Shown here: positions 9,017 through 16,863 of the stretch, one piece after another | Layout: every line of letters begins with the position of its first letter | How positions within the stretch are numbered: the stretch's first letter is position 1 | DNA from: Streptomyces lomondensis | GTDB taxonomy: Bacteria; Actinomycetota; Actinomycetes; Streptomycetales; Streptomycetaceae | Direction of reading: 5' to 3' | Assembly (NCBI RefSeq): GCF_014651035.1 | Contig: NZ_BMWC01000020.1 | Coordinates: 1-64,000, forward strand | DNA: 64,000 bases | The notes under the pieces: generated by a model | Seen by the model: the letters and a program-made list of their open reading frames with translations, nothing else | Databases searched by the model: none | What the model was told of the DNA's origin: nothing | Translations under genes and position numbers: made by a program

Positions 9017-9973
9017 ATGCAGGACGTCTCCACGCTGGTCGCCCAGGCCAGGGAGGGCCGGCCGCGGGCCGTGGCCCGGCTGATCTCCCTGGTGGAGGGG
9101 GCGTCCCCGCAGCTCAGGGAGGTCATGGCGGCGCTGGCGCCGTTGGCGGGCAACGCGTATGTGGTGGGGCTGACCGGGTCGCCCGGGGTCGGCAAGTCCA
9201 CGTCGACCTCGGCGCTGGTCTCCGCGTACCGCAAGCAGGGCAAGCGGGTCGGCGTGCTCGCCGTCGACCCGTCGTCCCCGTTCTCGGGCGGTGCGCTGCT
9301 CGGGGACCGGGTGCGGATGTCGGAGCACGCGTCCGACCCGGGCGTGTACATCCGCTCCATGGCGACGCGCGGGCATCTGGGCGGGCTCGCGTGGGCCGCG
9401 CCGCAGGCCATCCGGGTGCTGGACGCCGCCGGGTGCGACGTGATCCTCGTCGAGACGGTGGGGGTCGGGCAGTCGGAGGTGGAGATCGCCTCGCAGGCGG
9501 ACACGTCCGTCGTGCTGCTCGCGCCGGGGATGGGGGACGGGATCCAGGCGGCCAAGGCCGGGATCCTGGAGATCGGTGACGTGTACGTCGTGAACAAGGC
9601 CGACCGGGACGGGGCCGATGCGACGGCTCGCGAGCTGAACCACATGCTGGGGCTGGGGGAGGCGCGGGGGCCGGGTGACTGGCGTCCCCCGATCGTGAAG
9701 ACGGTCGCCGCGCGCGGGGAGGGCATGGACGAGGTCGTCGAGGCGCTGGAGAAGCACCGGGCCTGGATGGAGGAGCGGGGGGTGCTCGCGGAGCGGCGGA
9801 TGTCCCGGGCGGCGCGGGAGGTCGAGACGATCGCGGTGACGGCGCTGCGGGAGCGGATCGGGGACCTGCACGGGGATCGGCGCCTCGGGGCTCTGGCCGA
9901 GCGGATCGTGGCGGGGGAGCTGGATCCTTATCGGGCGGCTGATGAGCTGGTCGCGGGGTTGACGGAGGGCTGA
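9017..9973 (+). CDS. meaB: G3E-family GTPase MeaB, chaperone of acyl-CoA mutase
   Basis: 318-residue metallochaperone-type GTPase that gates cofactor loading and protects adenosylcobalamin-dependent acyl-CoA mutases from inactivation. Walker A (GSPGVGKS) is at residues 54-61; the switch/Walker B region is CDVILVETVGVGQSE, and the base-recognition motif is VVNKAD. Helical N-terminal arm and C-terminal dimerisation segment are present; length matches MeaB/ArgK proteins. ATG 9017 has GGAG seven bases upstream, so the upstream TTG is rejected. Likely clients are IcmA, encoded further right in this window, and methylmalonyl-CoA mutase, which is not in the window. Confidence 0.93.
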   Translation: MQDVSTLVAQAREGRPRAVARLISLVEGASPQLREVMAALAPLAGNAYVVGLTGSPGVGKSTSTSALVSAYRKQGKRVGVLAVDPSSPFSGGALLGDRVRMSEHASDPGVYIRSMATRGHLGGLAWAAPQAIRVLDAAGCDVILVETVGVGQSEVEIASQADTSVVLLAPGMGDGIQAAKAGILEIGDVYVVNKADRDGADATARELNHMLGLGEARGPGDWRPPIVKTVAARGEGMDEVVEALEKHRAWMEERGVLAERRMSRAAREVETIAVTALRERIGDLHGDRRLGALAERIVAGELDPYRAADELVAGLTEG

Positions 9974-9995
9974 GCGGCGGCCCGTGGCTGCTTCG

Positions 9996-10173
9996 GTGGG
10001 GGTGCGCGCCTTCGCCTGACGCCCGGTGTGGGTCGGGGCCGCGCCGGGGGGTGTCCGTCCTCGGAACGGCGCGATGGGGTGTCTTACCGACTGACTGGCG
10101 TTGACGCGCCAACCGCTGCGGGCGGACACCCCCCGACACGTCCCCTTGCGCCGTCCGGCGGCTGCGGGCGCGT
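9996..10173. repeat. Dispersed intergenic repeat, copy 1
   Basis: About 178 bp closely matching 46291-46470 in the same orientation. Long stretches are identical, including the whole block around GGGGGGTGTCCG and a second one around GTTGACGCGCC. Each copy contains a perfect 12-bp inverted repeat, here GGGGGGTGTCCG at 10046-10057 and its complement at 10123-10134, separated by 65 bp. This copy lies between the converging meaB and PepSY genes. No open frame, transposase or target duplication was recognised. Confidence 0.85.
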
Positions 10174-10199
10174 CGTGGCTCACCCAGCTGCGGGCAGTC

Positions 10200-10288
10200 G
10201 TGCCGCTGGGGCGGCACCCGTCCCACAGAAGCGGCACCCCGCGGCGCCGGGTTGCGTAACGCCCCGGCGTCAGCACGGACGCCGGGGC
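10200..10288. terminator. Two hairpins between convergent genes
   Basis: The 338-bp gap between meaB and the PepSY gene holds the dispersed repeat and then two hairpins: GTGCCGC with its complement at 10200-10217, and an 11-bp arm GCCCCGGCGTC at 10261-10271 pairing with 10278-10288 across a 6-base loop. The second ends 23 bp from the stop of the leftward PepSY gene and is its probable terminator; together they can separate the converging transcripts. Confidence 0.65.
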
Positions 10289-10311
10289 GGTCGGAAACAG
10301 GCAGTGAGTGG

Positions 10312-10932
10312 TCAGTCCTGGTCGTCGTCCTGGTCGTCGGCGCGGTCCGCCGTGGTCTTGCCTGTCTTGAGGTCGATCTTCCAGTCCTGCTCGGCGCCGC
10401 CGGACTTGTGCGTCTCGGCCTCCCAGGACTTGTTCCTGCCGTCCTCGTCCAGGTCCACGGACGTCACCGTGCCCTTGCCGGCGGCAGCCTTCGCGGCCTC
10501 CTCGGCCGTCACGGAAGAGCCCTTCAGCGCCGCCCGCACCTGCGCCGTGTCGTCCTCGTCGTCGGCGTGCGAACCGAGGACCTTGCCGTTGGACGGGTCG
10601 ACGCTCACGCTGTGCCAGGTGTTGTCACCGGACAGGACGTCGACCTTCCAGATCACCTTGTCGCTGTCGTCCTCGTCGTCCAGCTCCGCGGAGACGGCCG
10701 TGCCCGACGTGTGCTTCAGCGCGGAGGCGATGGCCTCGGACGCCGTCACATCGGCAGAAGCCACCCGCGTGTCGTCGTCGCGGTCGTCACGGCCGTCGTC
10801 GTCCGCCAGCCGGGTGTTCGCCGCCTGCCGCGCCGAGCCCTTGTCGTCTCCCGTGGTCGCGAGAGCCGTGGCCGTACCGCCTCCGATCAGAGCGGCAGCG
10901 GTCACAGCGGCGATCACGATGTTGCGCTTCAT
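10312..10932 (-). CDS. Secreted PepSY-domain protein
   Basis: 206-residue exported protein. A signal peptide is clear (MKRNIVIAAVTAAALIGGG, cleavage near ATALA). The mature part has two PepSY-like repeats, one at about residues 55-120 (containing IWKVDVLSGDNTWHSVSVDPSNGKV in outline) and one at 130-195 (WEAETHKSGG, DWKIDLKTGK), joined by very acidic linkers full of aspartate. PepSY domains are linked with inhibition of peptidases and with metal- or envelope-related signalling. The gene is divergent, across 115 bp, from an OmpR-type response regulator and kinase, an arrangement in which the kinase pair usually controls the PepSY gene. Exact function unknown. Confidence 0.85.
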   Translation of the reverse strand: MKRNIVIAAVTAAALIGGGTATALATTGDDKGSARQAANTRLADDDGRDDRDDDTRVASADVTASEAIASALKHTSGTAVSAELDDEDDSDKVIWKVDVLSGDNTWHSVSVDPSNGKVLGSHADDEDDTAQVRAALKGSSVTAEEAAKAAAGKGTVTSVDLDEDGRNKSWEAETHKSGGAEQDWKIDLKTGKTTADRADDQDDDQD

Positions 10933-11047
10933 GCGGATTCCTCCCGAGTCGTTTCGTTTTCGACGTCTTCAATGTCGCCGACGGAGGCTGAGAGGAAGCT
11001 GAAGCCCCCTGAAGGGATCTTCAGGCTGGCTTTGCCACTCTTTACCC

Positions 11048-11716
11048 ATGCGCCTGTTGATCGTGGAGGACGAGAAGCGGCTGGCCCTGTCGCTCGCCAG
11101 GGGCCTGACGGCCGAGGGGTACGCCGTGGACGTCGTCCACGACGGACGGGAGGGGCTGCACCAGGCCTCGGAAGGGACGTACGACCTGGTGATCCTCGAC
11201 ATCATGCTGCCGGGGCTCAACGGCTACCGGGTCTGCGCCGCCCTGCGCGCCGCCGGGCACGAGGTGCCGATCCTGATGCTGACCGCCAAGGACGGCGAGT
11301 ACGACGAGGCCGAGGGGCTCGACACGGGCGCGGACGACTATCTGACCAAGCCGTTCTCGTATGTGGTGCTCGTCGCCCGGATCAAGGCGCTGCTGCGGCG
11401 GCGCGGGGTGGGCGCGGGGGCCTCGCCCGTGCATGTGCACGGGGATCTGAAGGTGGACACGGCTGCCCGGCGGGTCTTCCTGGGGGAGGAGGAGATCGCC
11501 CTCACCGCCAAGGAGTTCTCCGTGCTGGAGCAGCTCGTGCTGCGGGCCGGCGAGGTGGTGTCCAAGTCCGAGATCCTGGAGCACGTCTGGGACTTCGCGT
11601 ACGAGGGTGATCCGAACATCGTCGAGGTGTACGTCAGCACCCTGCGGCGGAAGCTGCGGGCGGGGCTGATCCGGACCGTGCGCGGGGCCGGGTACCGGCT
11701 GGAAACCTCGCCGTGA
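11048..11716 (+). CDS. OmpR/PhoB-family response regulator
   Basis: 222-residue two-component regulator. Receiver domain at residues 1-115 with the acidic pocket E7/D8, phospho-acceptor D51 (LVILDIMLPG), switch T in MLTAK and the conserved K in YLTKPFS. The C-terminal winged helix (about 125-220) ends with VRGAGYRLE, the typical OmpR-class tail. The gene overlaps the following kinase by GTGA, so they are translationally coupled. It probably regulates the divergent PepSY gene and itself through the 115-bp intergenic region; no clear direct repeat was identified there by eye. Confidence 0.95.
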   Translation: MRLLIVEDEKRLALSLARGLTAEGYAVDVVHDGREGLHQASEGTYDLVILDIMLPGLNGYRVCAALRAAGHEVPILMLTAKDGEYDEAEGLDTGADDYLTKPFSYVVLVARIKALLRRRGVGAGASPVHVHGDLKVDTAARRVFLGEEEIALTAKEFSVLEQLVLRAGEVVSKSEILEHVWDFAYEGDPNIVEVYVSTLRRKLRAGLIRTVRGAGYRLETSP

Positions 11717-13128
11717 GGCGGCTGTTCGGATCCGTCCGGGCGCGGGCCACGCTGGGTGCCACGCTGGTGGTCGCGGTGGCGCTCGTCGCGGCCGGGGCCG
11801 CCGTGCTGCTGTCGCTGCGGTCCAACCTGATGGGGGAGGCCGGCACCACGGCGGAGCGCTCCGCGCGGGCGGTCGCCTCCGAGCTCGCGGCCGGGACGGC
11901 GTACGACAAGCTGTCCGGGCTGGACGGGGACGTCGGGCCCGTGCAGGTGCTCGACGAGGACAGGCGGCTGGTCGCGGCCAGCGAGGACCTGGAGCGGATC
12001 AGCGGCACTGACAGTACGCAGGTGAAGCCGCAGCCGGCGGTGGCGCCGCGCGGGGACGACGATGACGAGGCCGACCCCGACGACGCGGGCGAGGCCCTCG
12101 AACCCGGGGAGATCGCCACGAAGAGCGTCTTCAGCAACGGGTCCGCGACGGTCGACGGCGACACGGAGGACTACCGGTACGCCGCGGTGGAGGTCGAGAC
12201 GCACGACCGGGGGACCCTCAAGGTCTACGCCGGTGCCCCGCTGGCCGCCGAGCACGGGGCCGTGCGCACCGCGCTGACGGTGATGCTGATCGGGTTCCCG
12301 CTGCTGCTCGGCGTCGTCGCGGGCGTGACCTGGCTGGTCACCCGGCGGGCTCTGCGGCCCGTGGAGGGCATCCGGCGCGAGATGGCCGCGATCACCGCCT
12401 CCGAGGACCTCGCGCGGCGCGTCCCGGAGCCGGACACGCACGACGAGATCGCCCGGCTCGCCAGCACCACCAACGAGACGCTCGCGGCGCTGGAGACCTC
12501 CGTGGAGCGGCAGCGGCGCTTCGTCGCCGACGCCTCCCACGAGCTGCGCAGCCCGATCGCCTCGCTGCGGACGCAGCTGGAGGTGGCCGCCGCACACCCC
12601 GAGCTGCTGGACCTCGACGGGGCCGTGGAGGACACCGTACGGCTCCAGCGGCTGGCGGCCGATCTGCTGTTGCTCGCCCGGCTGGACGCGGGGGAGCGGC
12701 CGGGCGACGCGAAGGTCGACCTGGCCGGGCTGGCCCGGGAGGAGGCCGAGGGGCGGACGGGTGTGACCGTGGACGCGGAGCCGGTGGAGGTGGCCGGATC
12801 GCGGGGGCAGTTGGGGCGGGTGCTCGCCAATCTGCTCGACAACGCCCAGCGGCATGCCCGGACGGCCGTCACCGTGAGCGTGCGGCGGGAGGGGGACCGG
12901 GCCGTGGTCGGTGTGGCGGACGACGGGGAGGGCGTGCCCGAGGCCGACCGGGAGCGGATCTTCGAACGGTTCGTACGGCTGGACGCCGCCCGCAGCCGCG
13001 ACGACGGGGGTGCCGGGCTGGGGCTCGCCATCGCCCGGGACGTGGCCGTACGGCACGGCGGCACGCTCACGGCCGGACAGGGACCCGCAGGCGGAGCCCT
13101 GTTCGAACTCCGCCTGCCGCTCGCCTAG
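11713..13128 (+). CDS. Two-component sensor histidine kinase
   Basis: 471-residue membrane kinase. First transmembrane helix at about residues 15-38, an acidic extracytoplasmic sensor of about 150 residues with runs of D and E (GDDDDEADPDDAGEA), second helix at about 190-212, then a HAMP domain, the H-box FVADASHELRSP with phospho-acceptor H276, an N-box (LANLLDNAQRHA), and G-boxes (DDGEGVP, GAGLGLAIA). Partner of the response regulator it overlaps. The strongly acidic sensor and the acidic PepSY protein next door suggest sensing of cations or an envelope condition; that is inference. GTG start. Confidence 0.95.
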   Translation: MRRLFGSVRARATLGATLVVAVALVAAGAAVLLSLRSNLMGEAGTTAERSARAVASELAAGTAYDKLSGLDGDVGPVQVLDEDRRLVAASEDLERISGTDSTQVKPQPAVAPRGDDDDEADPDDAGEALEPGEIATKSVFSNGSATVDGDTEDYRYAAVEVETHDRGTLKVYAGAPLAAEHGAVRTALTVMLIGFPLLLGVVAGVTWLVTRRALRPVEGIRREMAAITASEDLARRVPEPDTHDEIARLASTTNETLAALETSVERQRRFVADASHELRSPIASLRTQLEVAAAHPELLDLDGAVEDTVRLQRLAADLLLLARLDAGERPGDAKVDLAGLAREEAEGRTGVTVDAEPVEVAGSRGQLGRVLANLLDNAQRHARTAVTVSVRREGDRAVVGVADDGEGVPEADRERIFERFVRLDAARSRDDGGAGLGLAIARDVAVRHGGTLTAGQGPAGGALFELRLPLA

Positions 13129-13138
13129 AGAACTCCGG

Positions 13139-13615
13139 TTACGGGCGCCCGCGCTGGCCGCGCAGGTGCTCGGCGATGGGCTTGAGGGCCTTGTCGAGCT
13201 CCGTCAGGGCCTCGGGGGACAGCAGGTCGATGAAGTGCCTCCGCACGGACGCCACATGGTGGGGCGCGACCTTCCGCATCGTCGCCATGCCGTGCTCGGT
13301 GAGGACCGCGTAGAGCCCCCGGCGGTCGGACTCGCAGTTCTCCCGCCGGACCAGGTCCGCGTTCTCCATGCGCGTGATCTGGTGCGAGAGGCGGCTCTTG
13401 GACTGGAGGGTGGCGGAGGCGAGGTCGCTCATCCGCATCCGCAGGTCCTCCGACTCGGAGAGATTCACCAGGATCTCGTAGTCGTTCATTGTCAGGCCGA
13501 ACGGCTGCAAGTCCTTCTCGAGCTGGTACGTCAACAGCCTGTTGACCTCCAGGTGGGTGCGCCAGGCGCACTGCTCCGCATCGGTCAGCCAGCGGGTGGC
13601 CGTCTCGGTCTCCAT
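13139..13615 (-). CDS. MarR-family transcriptional regulator
   Basis: 158-residue winged-helix regulator. The helix-turn-helix spans about residues 55-85 (MRMSDLASATLQSKSRLSHQ) and the wing includes ENCESDRRGLYAVLT, the D-x-R signature region of MarR proteins. It converges on the kinase gene, 10 bp apart. A near-palindrome overlapping its promoter (13625-13639) suggests autoregulation. Target and ligand unknown. Confidence 0.92.
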   Translation of the reverse strand: METETATRWLTDAEQCAWRTHLEVNRLLTYQLEKDLQPFGLTMNDYEILVNLSESEDLRMRMSDLASATLQSKSRLSHQITRMENADLVRRENCESDRRGLYAVLTEHGMATMRKVAPHHVASVRRHFIDLLSPEALTELDKALKPIAEHLRGQRGRP

Positions 13616-13624
13616 GAATGAAGT

Positions 13625-13639
13625 CTACCTAAAAGGTTG
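13625..13639. promoter_or_regulatory. Candidate MarR operator
   Basis: CTACCTAAAAGGTTG, an imperfect inverted repeat (ACCT-aaa-AGGT core) starting ten bases upstream of the MarR start codon. AT-rich against its surroundings and of the size bound by MarR dimers; assignment by position only. Confidence 0.4.
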
Positions 13640-13731
13640 AAAGGCGAACTAGTGAGGGTTTTCGCGTGACGGCGCACACCTGCCGAACGTTGGTGCGCAG
13701 GCGTTCGATGTCACACTCCGCAGACTACCGC

Positions 13732-14532
13732 TCACAGCCCGAAGCGACGCTGGAGGTCGCCCAGCTGTCCGGGAAGGCGCGGTGCCCCGGACTGCCCTGC
13801 CTGGGGGCTGTGCGCCCCGCCGCCGGGCACGCCCGCCTGGTGCGGAACGGCCCCCGTGGCCTGCTCGGCCATCAGGGTCTCGGACGACTGGAGCAGTACC
13901 GTGCCGGCGCCGACGAACTCGAACTGGTGCTCCTCGCCGGAGGCCCCTCCGAGGCCCGTCAGCGCACGTAGACCGCCCATCACGCCGGTCATGTACCCGT
14001 GGTCGTAGTGGTGGCAGGGGGAGGGGCAGTCGGCCCAGCCGACCAGGGCCTGGGGGTCGACCCGGATCGGGGGTTCCATGAACACCACCGGGCCGTTCGA
14101 GGCGGCCACGAACTTTCCGGTTCCGATGAGCGTCAGAAAACCCGGCACGATTGATTGCTTCAGTGCCAGAGTTGGCTGAAAAGCGAGCAGATTGCCCGAG
14201 CGAATGGTCAGATTGCCGTCCTCGAGGTCGTACGAGTTCACGTCGAAGGCCCGGTCGGCGAGGAGCATCTTGCCCGAGCCCTCCGCCACGACCCAGTCGC
14301 TCGCGTGCAGAGGCGAATGGAAGGACGTGCGGACAAGGCGGTCCAGCCGGCCGTGTCCGACGCCGTTGAAGTCGATCGAGCCGTAGTAGGCGATCATCTT
14401 CCCCTTCTGCAGGAACCACTGGCTCCCCTTGAGCTCCACGCAGAAGGTGTAGGGGTTGACGTTGTCGTCGGGCGGCAGCGTCGCCGGGTCGAAGACCGCG
14501 GGGCCCGCGCCCGGGGTTCCGTACGTGCTCAC
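13732..14532 (-). CDS. AIM24-family protein (third of three)
   Basis: 266 residues; AIM24-like beta-sandwich protein (named after a mitochondrial biogenesis protein, biochemical role unknown in bacteria). Core at residues 20-225 with the family's repeating beta pattern (MIAYYGSIDFNG, GSGKMLLADRAFDVNSYDLEDG, NLLAFQPTL). It differs from its two upstream paralogues in a Cys/His-bearing insert (CPSPCHHYDHGY near residue 175) and in a proline/glycine/glutamine-rich tail after 225. Start GTG overlaps the stop of the middle gene (GTGA). The insert could bind a metal, which its paralogues seem to lack. Confidence 0.85.
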   Translation of the reverse strand: MSTYGTPGAGPAVFDPATLPPDDNVNPYTFCVELKGSQWFLQKGKMIAYYGSIDFNGVGHGRLDRLVRTSFHSPLHASDWVVAEGSGKMLLADRAFDVNSYDLEDGNLTIRSGNLLAFQPTLALKQSIVPGFLTLIGTGKFVAASNGPVVFMEPPIRVDPQALVGWADCPSPCHHYDHGYMTGVMGGLRALTGLGGASGEEHQFEFVGAGTVLLQSSETLMAEQATGAVPHQAGVPGGGAHSPQAGQSGAPRLPGQLGDLQRRFGL

Positions 14533-15179
14533 AGCTTCTCCTCCGACGCCTGGACGTACACCGCACCGCTGCCGCTGAGCTCCAGCTGGAACGCCTCGCC
14601 CGAGCCGCGCCCCACCATGTCCCGCCAGCCCAGGGCTGCGGACAGCTTGTTGCGGACGTCGCCGTGGTGGGCGACGTAGGCCTGCGGGTCCACGTGCACC
14701 GGCCGCTGCGGGGTGATCGGGATCTCGATGACGCCGCCGTGGGCCATGACCGCGACGGCCCCGTGCCCCTTCAGCGTGGTCGTGAACAGTCCCTGGCCGC
14801 TGACCTGCCCCCGGACCATGCCCATGACGCCGCCCTGCGAGCCCAGGAACATCGTGCCCTGCTGGAGCGTGCCCTCGAAGGCCAGGAGGCGGTCGGCCTC
14901 CACGTACAGCGTGTCGCCGGCGAGCCGGATGACCTGGACGTGGTGCCCGCCGTGCCCGAAGAGGACCGTGCCGCTGCCCTCGACGGTCATCAGCGGCGTG
15001 TCCTCGTCGGCGACCCGGCGGCCGATCATCGACATGATCCCGCCCTGGCCGCCCGCCATGTTGGGCGTGAAGGACACCTCTCCCTTGTAGGCGAGCATCG
15101 CGCCGCGCTGGCTGAACAGCCGCTGCCCCGGCGCGACCGTCGCCTCGACCATCTTCGCGTTGATCTCCCGGAAGGCCAT
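14529..15179 (-). CDS. AIM24-family protein (second of three)
   Basis: 216-residue AIM24-family protein. The pattern MLAYKGEVSFTPN near residue 30, GSGTVLFGHGGHHVQVI near 70 and RLLAFEGTL near 95 matches its neighbours. No signal peptide or membrane helix. It lies one base after the upstream paralogue and overlaps the downstream one, so all three are one transcript and probably one complex or stepwise system. Function unknown; tandem AIM24 genes are common in Streptomyces. Confidence 0.87.
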   Translation of the reverse strand: MAFREINAKMVEATVAPGQRLFSQRGAMLAYKGEVSFTPNMAGGQGGIMSMIGRRVADEDTPLMTVEGSGTVLFGHGGHHVQVIRLAGDTLYVEADRLLAFEGTLQQGTMFLGSQGGVMGMVRGQVSGQGLFTTTLKGHGAVAVMAHGGVIEIPITPQRPVHVDPQAYVAHHGDVRNKLSAALGWRDMVGRGSGEAFQLELSGSGAVYVQASEEKL

Positions 15180-15180
15180 G

Positions 15181-15819
15181 TCACACGTCTCCCGCGATCG
15201 TGTTCCGCTCGCTCGGCTGCACGTACACCAGCCCGTCCCCCTCGAACCGCATCTGGAAGGCCTCGCCGCCGCCCTCCCCGAGCAGCGTGCGGAACGTCAC
15301 ACCGGACTGGAAGGACTGCCGCAGGTTGCCCTGGTGCGCCACGTACGCCCCCGGGTCGACGGTCAGCGGGTACTGCGCGCTCACCCGCAGCACCACCGCC
15401 GGGCCGTCCGACATGATCGCCGCCTGGCCGTGGCCCTCGACGGTCGTCGTGAACAGCCCGTTGCCCTGCGAGGCCCCACGCAGGCCGGTGAACTCCGTCC
15501 CCGTGCGCAGCCCGCCGTCGGTCGCGAGCAGGTTGCTCGACTCCACGTAGAGCTTGTCGCCCTGGATGCTGACCAGGTTGATCTCCGAGGCCCGGTCGGC
15601 GAACCAGCAGGTCCCCCGGCCCTTCACCTCCATCAACGTCATCTGCTCACCGGTCAGCCGCCGGGTCACCATGCCCCGGATGCCCTCGCCGCCGCCGCTG
15701 AGCTTCTTGAAGGCCATCTCGCCGTCGTACGCGACCATCGAGCCGTTCTTCGCCTTGACGGCGTCTCCGGTCATGTCGACGGCGAGCACCTTGCTGCTCT
15801 GAAGTCGGAACATCGCCAC
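15181..15819 (-). CDS. AIM24-family protein (first of three)
   Basis: 212-residue AIM24-family protein, first gene of the three-gene operon. It opens MAMFRLQSSKVLAVDMTGD, with the family repeats SMVAYDGEMAFKK, GRGTCWFADRASEINLV and SSNLLATDGGLRTG. GTG at 15819 or ATG two codons later could start translation. The three paralogues are clearly divergent copies of one fold and are kept adjacent and coupled. Transcription diverges from the DUF3817 gene over about 180 bp that presumably contains both promoters. Confidence 0.87.
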   Translation of the reverse strand: MAMFRLQSSKVLAVDMTGDAVKAKNGSMVAYDGEMAFKKLSGGGEGIRGMVTRRLTGEQMTLMEVKGRGTCWFADRASEINLVSIQGDKLYVESSNLLATDGGLRTGTEFTGLRGASQGNGLFTTTVEGHGQAAIMSDGPAVVLRVSAQYPLTVDPGAYVAHQGNLRQSFQSGVTFRTLLGEGGGEAFQMRFEGDGLVYVQPSERNTIAGDV

Positions 15820-15998
15820 GTCTGCGAAGGTAGCCGCAGGCCGGGCGCTGCGGACAGGGCCCGTGGGTGGAGAACGACCCTGACCGCACCCCTAGGGGCC
15901 GGGGGCCCACAGCGGTTTGCCACAATGGGCGGGACGCTTGTGCGTGCGTTCACAAAGCGTCAGGCCGCAGCAAGACCGTCTCTCACCGAAGGTGACCC

Positions 15999-16343
15999 GT
16001 GGACCTCAAGACCGCCACCGCCATCCGCCGCCTCCGCCTGGTCTCGGCCCCCGAGGCGATCTCCTTCCTCCTCCTGCTGGTCTGCTCGGTGCTGAAGCGG
16101 ACCACGGACTTCAACGCCGTGCCGGTGATGGGCATGGTGCACGGTGTCCTGTTCATCCTGTACGTGATCTTCTGGGCCGACGCGTGGAACCGGACCAAGT
16201 GGTCGGTGAAGACCGCCGCGCTGTACTTCGTCCTCTCGGTGCTGCCCGCCGGCGGGTTCTTCGCCGAGCGCAAGCTGCGGCGTGAGACCGAGGACGCGGT
16301 GATCGCGTCCCGGGCGCGCCAGGAAGGGGCCGTGAAGGCATGA
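15999..16343 (+). CDS. DUF3817 integral membrane protein
   Basis: 114-residue membrane protein with three to four hydrophobic spans. Typical DUF3817 features: LRLVSAPEAISFLLLL in the first helix, then GMVHGVLFILYVIFWAD and a C-terminal AGGFFAERKLRRE. GTG start with GAAGG upstream; the stop overlaps the next start (ATGA). A second DUF3817 gene lies at 27325-27663 on the other side of the polyketide cluster. Family function unknown. Confidence 0.88.
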   Translation: MDLKTATAIRRLRLVSAPEAISFLLLLVCSVLKRTTDFNAVPVMGMVHGVLFILYVIFWADAWNRTKWSVKTAALYFVLSVLPAGGFFAERKLRRETEDAVIASRARQEGAVKA

Positions 16344-16633
16344 TCGTCGCCTTCTCCGTGACGCCGTTGGGGGTCGGTGAGGACGTGGGGGAGTACGTCG
16401 CCGACGCCGTGCGCGTGGTGCGCGAGTCGGGGCTGCCGAACCGTACCGACGCGATGTTCACGTCCGTCGAGGGGGAGTGGGACGAGGTCATGGACGTCGT
16501 CCGGCGCGCGGTGGCCGCCGTGGAGCGGCGGGCACCCCGGGTGTCCCTCGTCCTCAAGGCGGACATCCGGCCCGGGGTGACGGACGGGCTCACCTCCAAG
16601 GTGGAGACGGTGGAGCGGCACATCGCCGAGTAG
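16340..16633 (+). CDS. MTH1187/YkoF-like thiamine-binding domain protein
   Basis: 97-residue alpha-beta protein of the MTH1187 family (DUF77). It begins MIVAFSVTPLGVGEDVGEYV and ends with a segment resembling KADIRPGVTDGLTSKVETVE, the family C-terminal motif. Members bind thiamine or pyrimidine precursors or have unknown ligand. Translationally coupled to the DUF3817 gene. Last core gene before the polyketide cluster; followed by a strong terminator. Confidence 0.88.
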   Translation: MIVAFSVTPLGVGEDVGEYVADAVRVVRESGLPNRTDAMFTSVEGEWDEVMDVVRRAVAAVERRAPRVSLVLKADIRPGVTDGLTSKVETVERHIAE

Positions 16634-16644
16634 GCCGCAAGGAC

Positions 16645-16677
16645 CACAGCCCCGGCTCGTGACGAGCCGGGGCTGTG
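16645..16677 (+). terminator. Strong hairpin terminator at left edge of polyketide cluster
   Basis: Inverted repeat with arm CACAGCCCCGGCTC pairing with GAGCCGGGGCTGTG over a 5-base loop, 12 bp after the stop of the thiamine-binding-like gene. It insulates the pigment cluster from upstream transcription. The remaining 186 bp up to 16864 hold no gene and should carry the cluster promoter. Confidence 0.85.
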
Positions 16678-16863
16678 CTGTGCCGTGGCCAGGGCCGGAT
16701 CCGCGCCGGAGCGGCTCGACCTGTGCACCGGGCAGTTCCCCCTGATGACCCGTGCGGCTCGCGGAGTCCGGCACACCGACCCACGATGAGGGCTCAGGGC
16801 CGACCGCCATCCCCCAGCCGGGCGCGGCGGCCGCCGTCTGCCCAGTAAAGGAAGGGCCTGCCG

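Noticed and set aside
9996..10173. Insertion sequence or transposon remnant
   Set aside because: No transposase frame, no recognisable target duplication; kept only as a dispersed repeat with internal inverted repeat.
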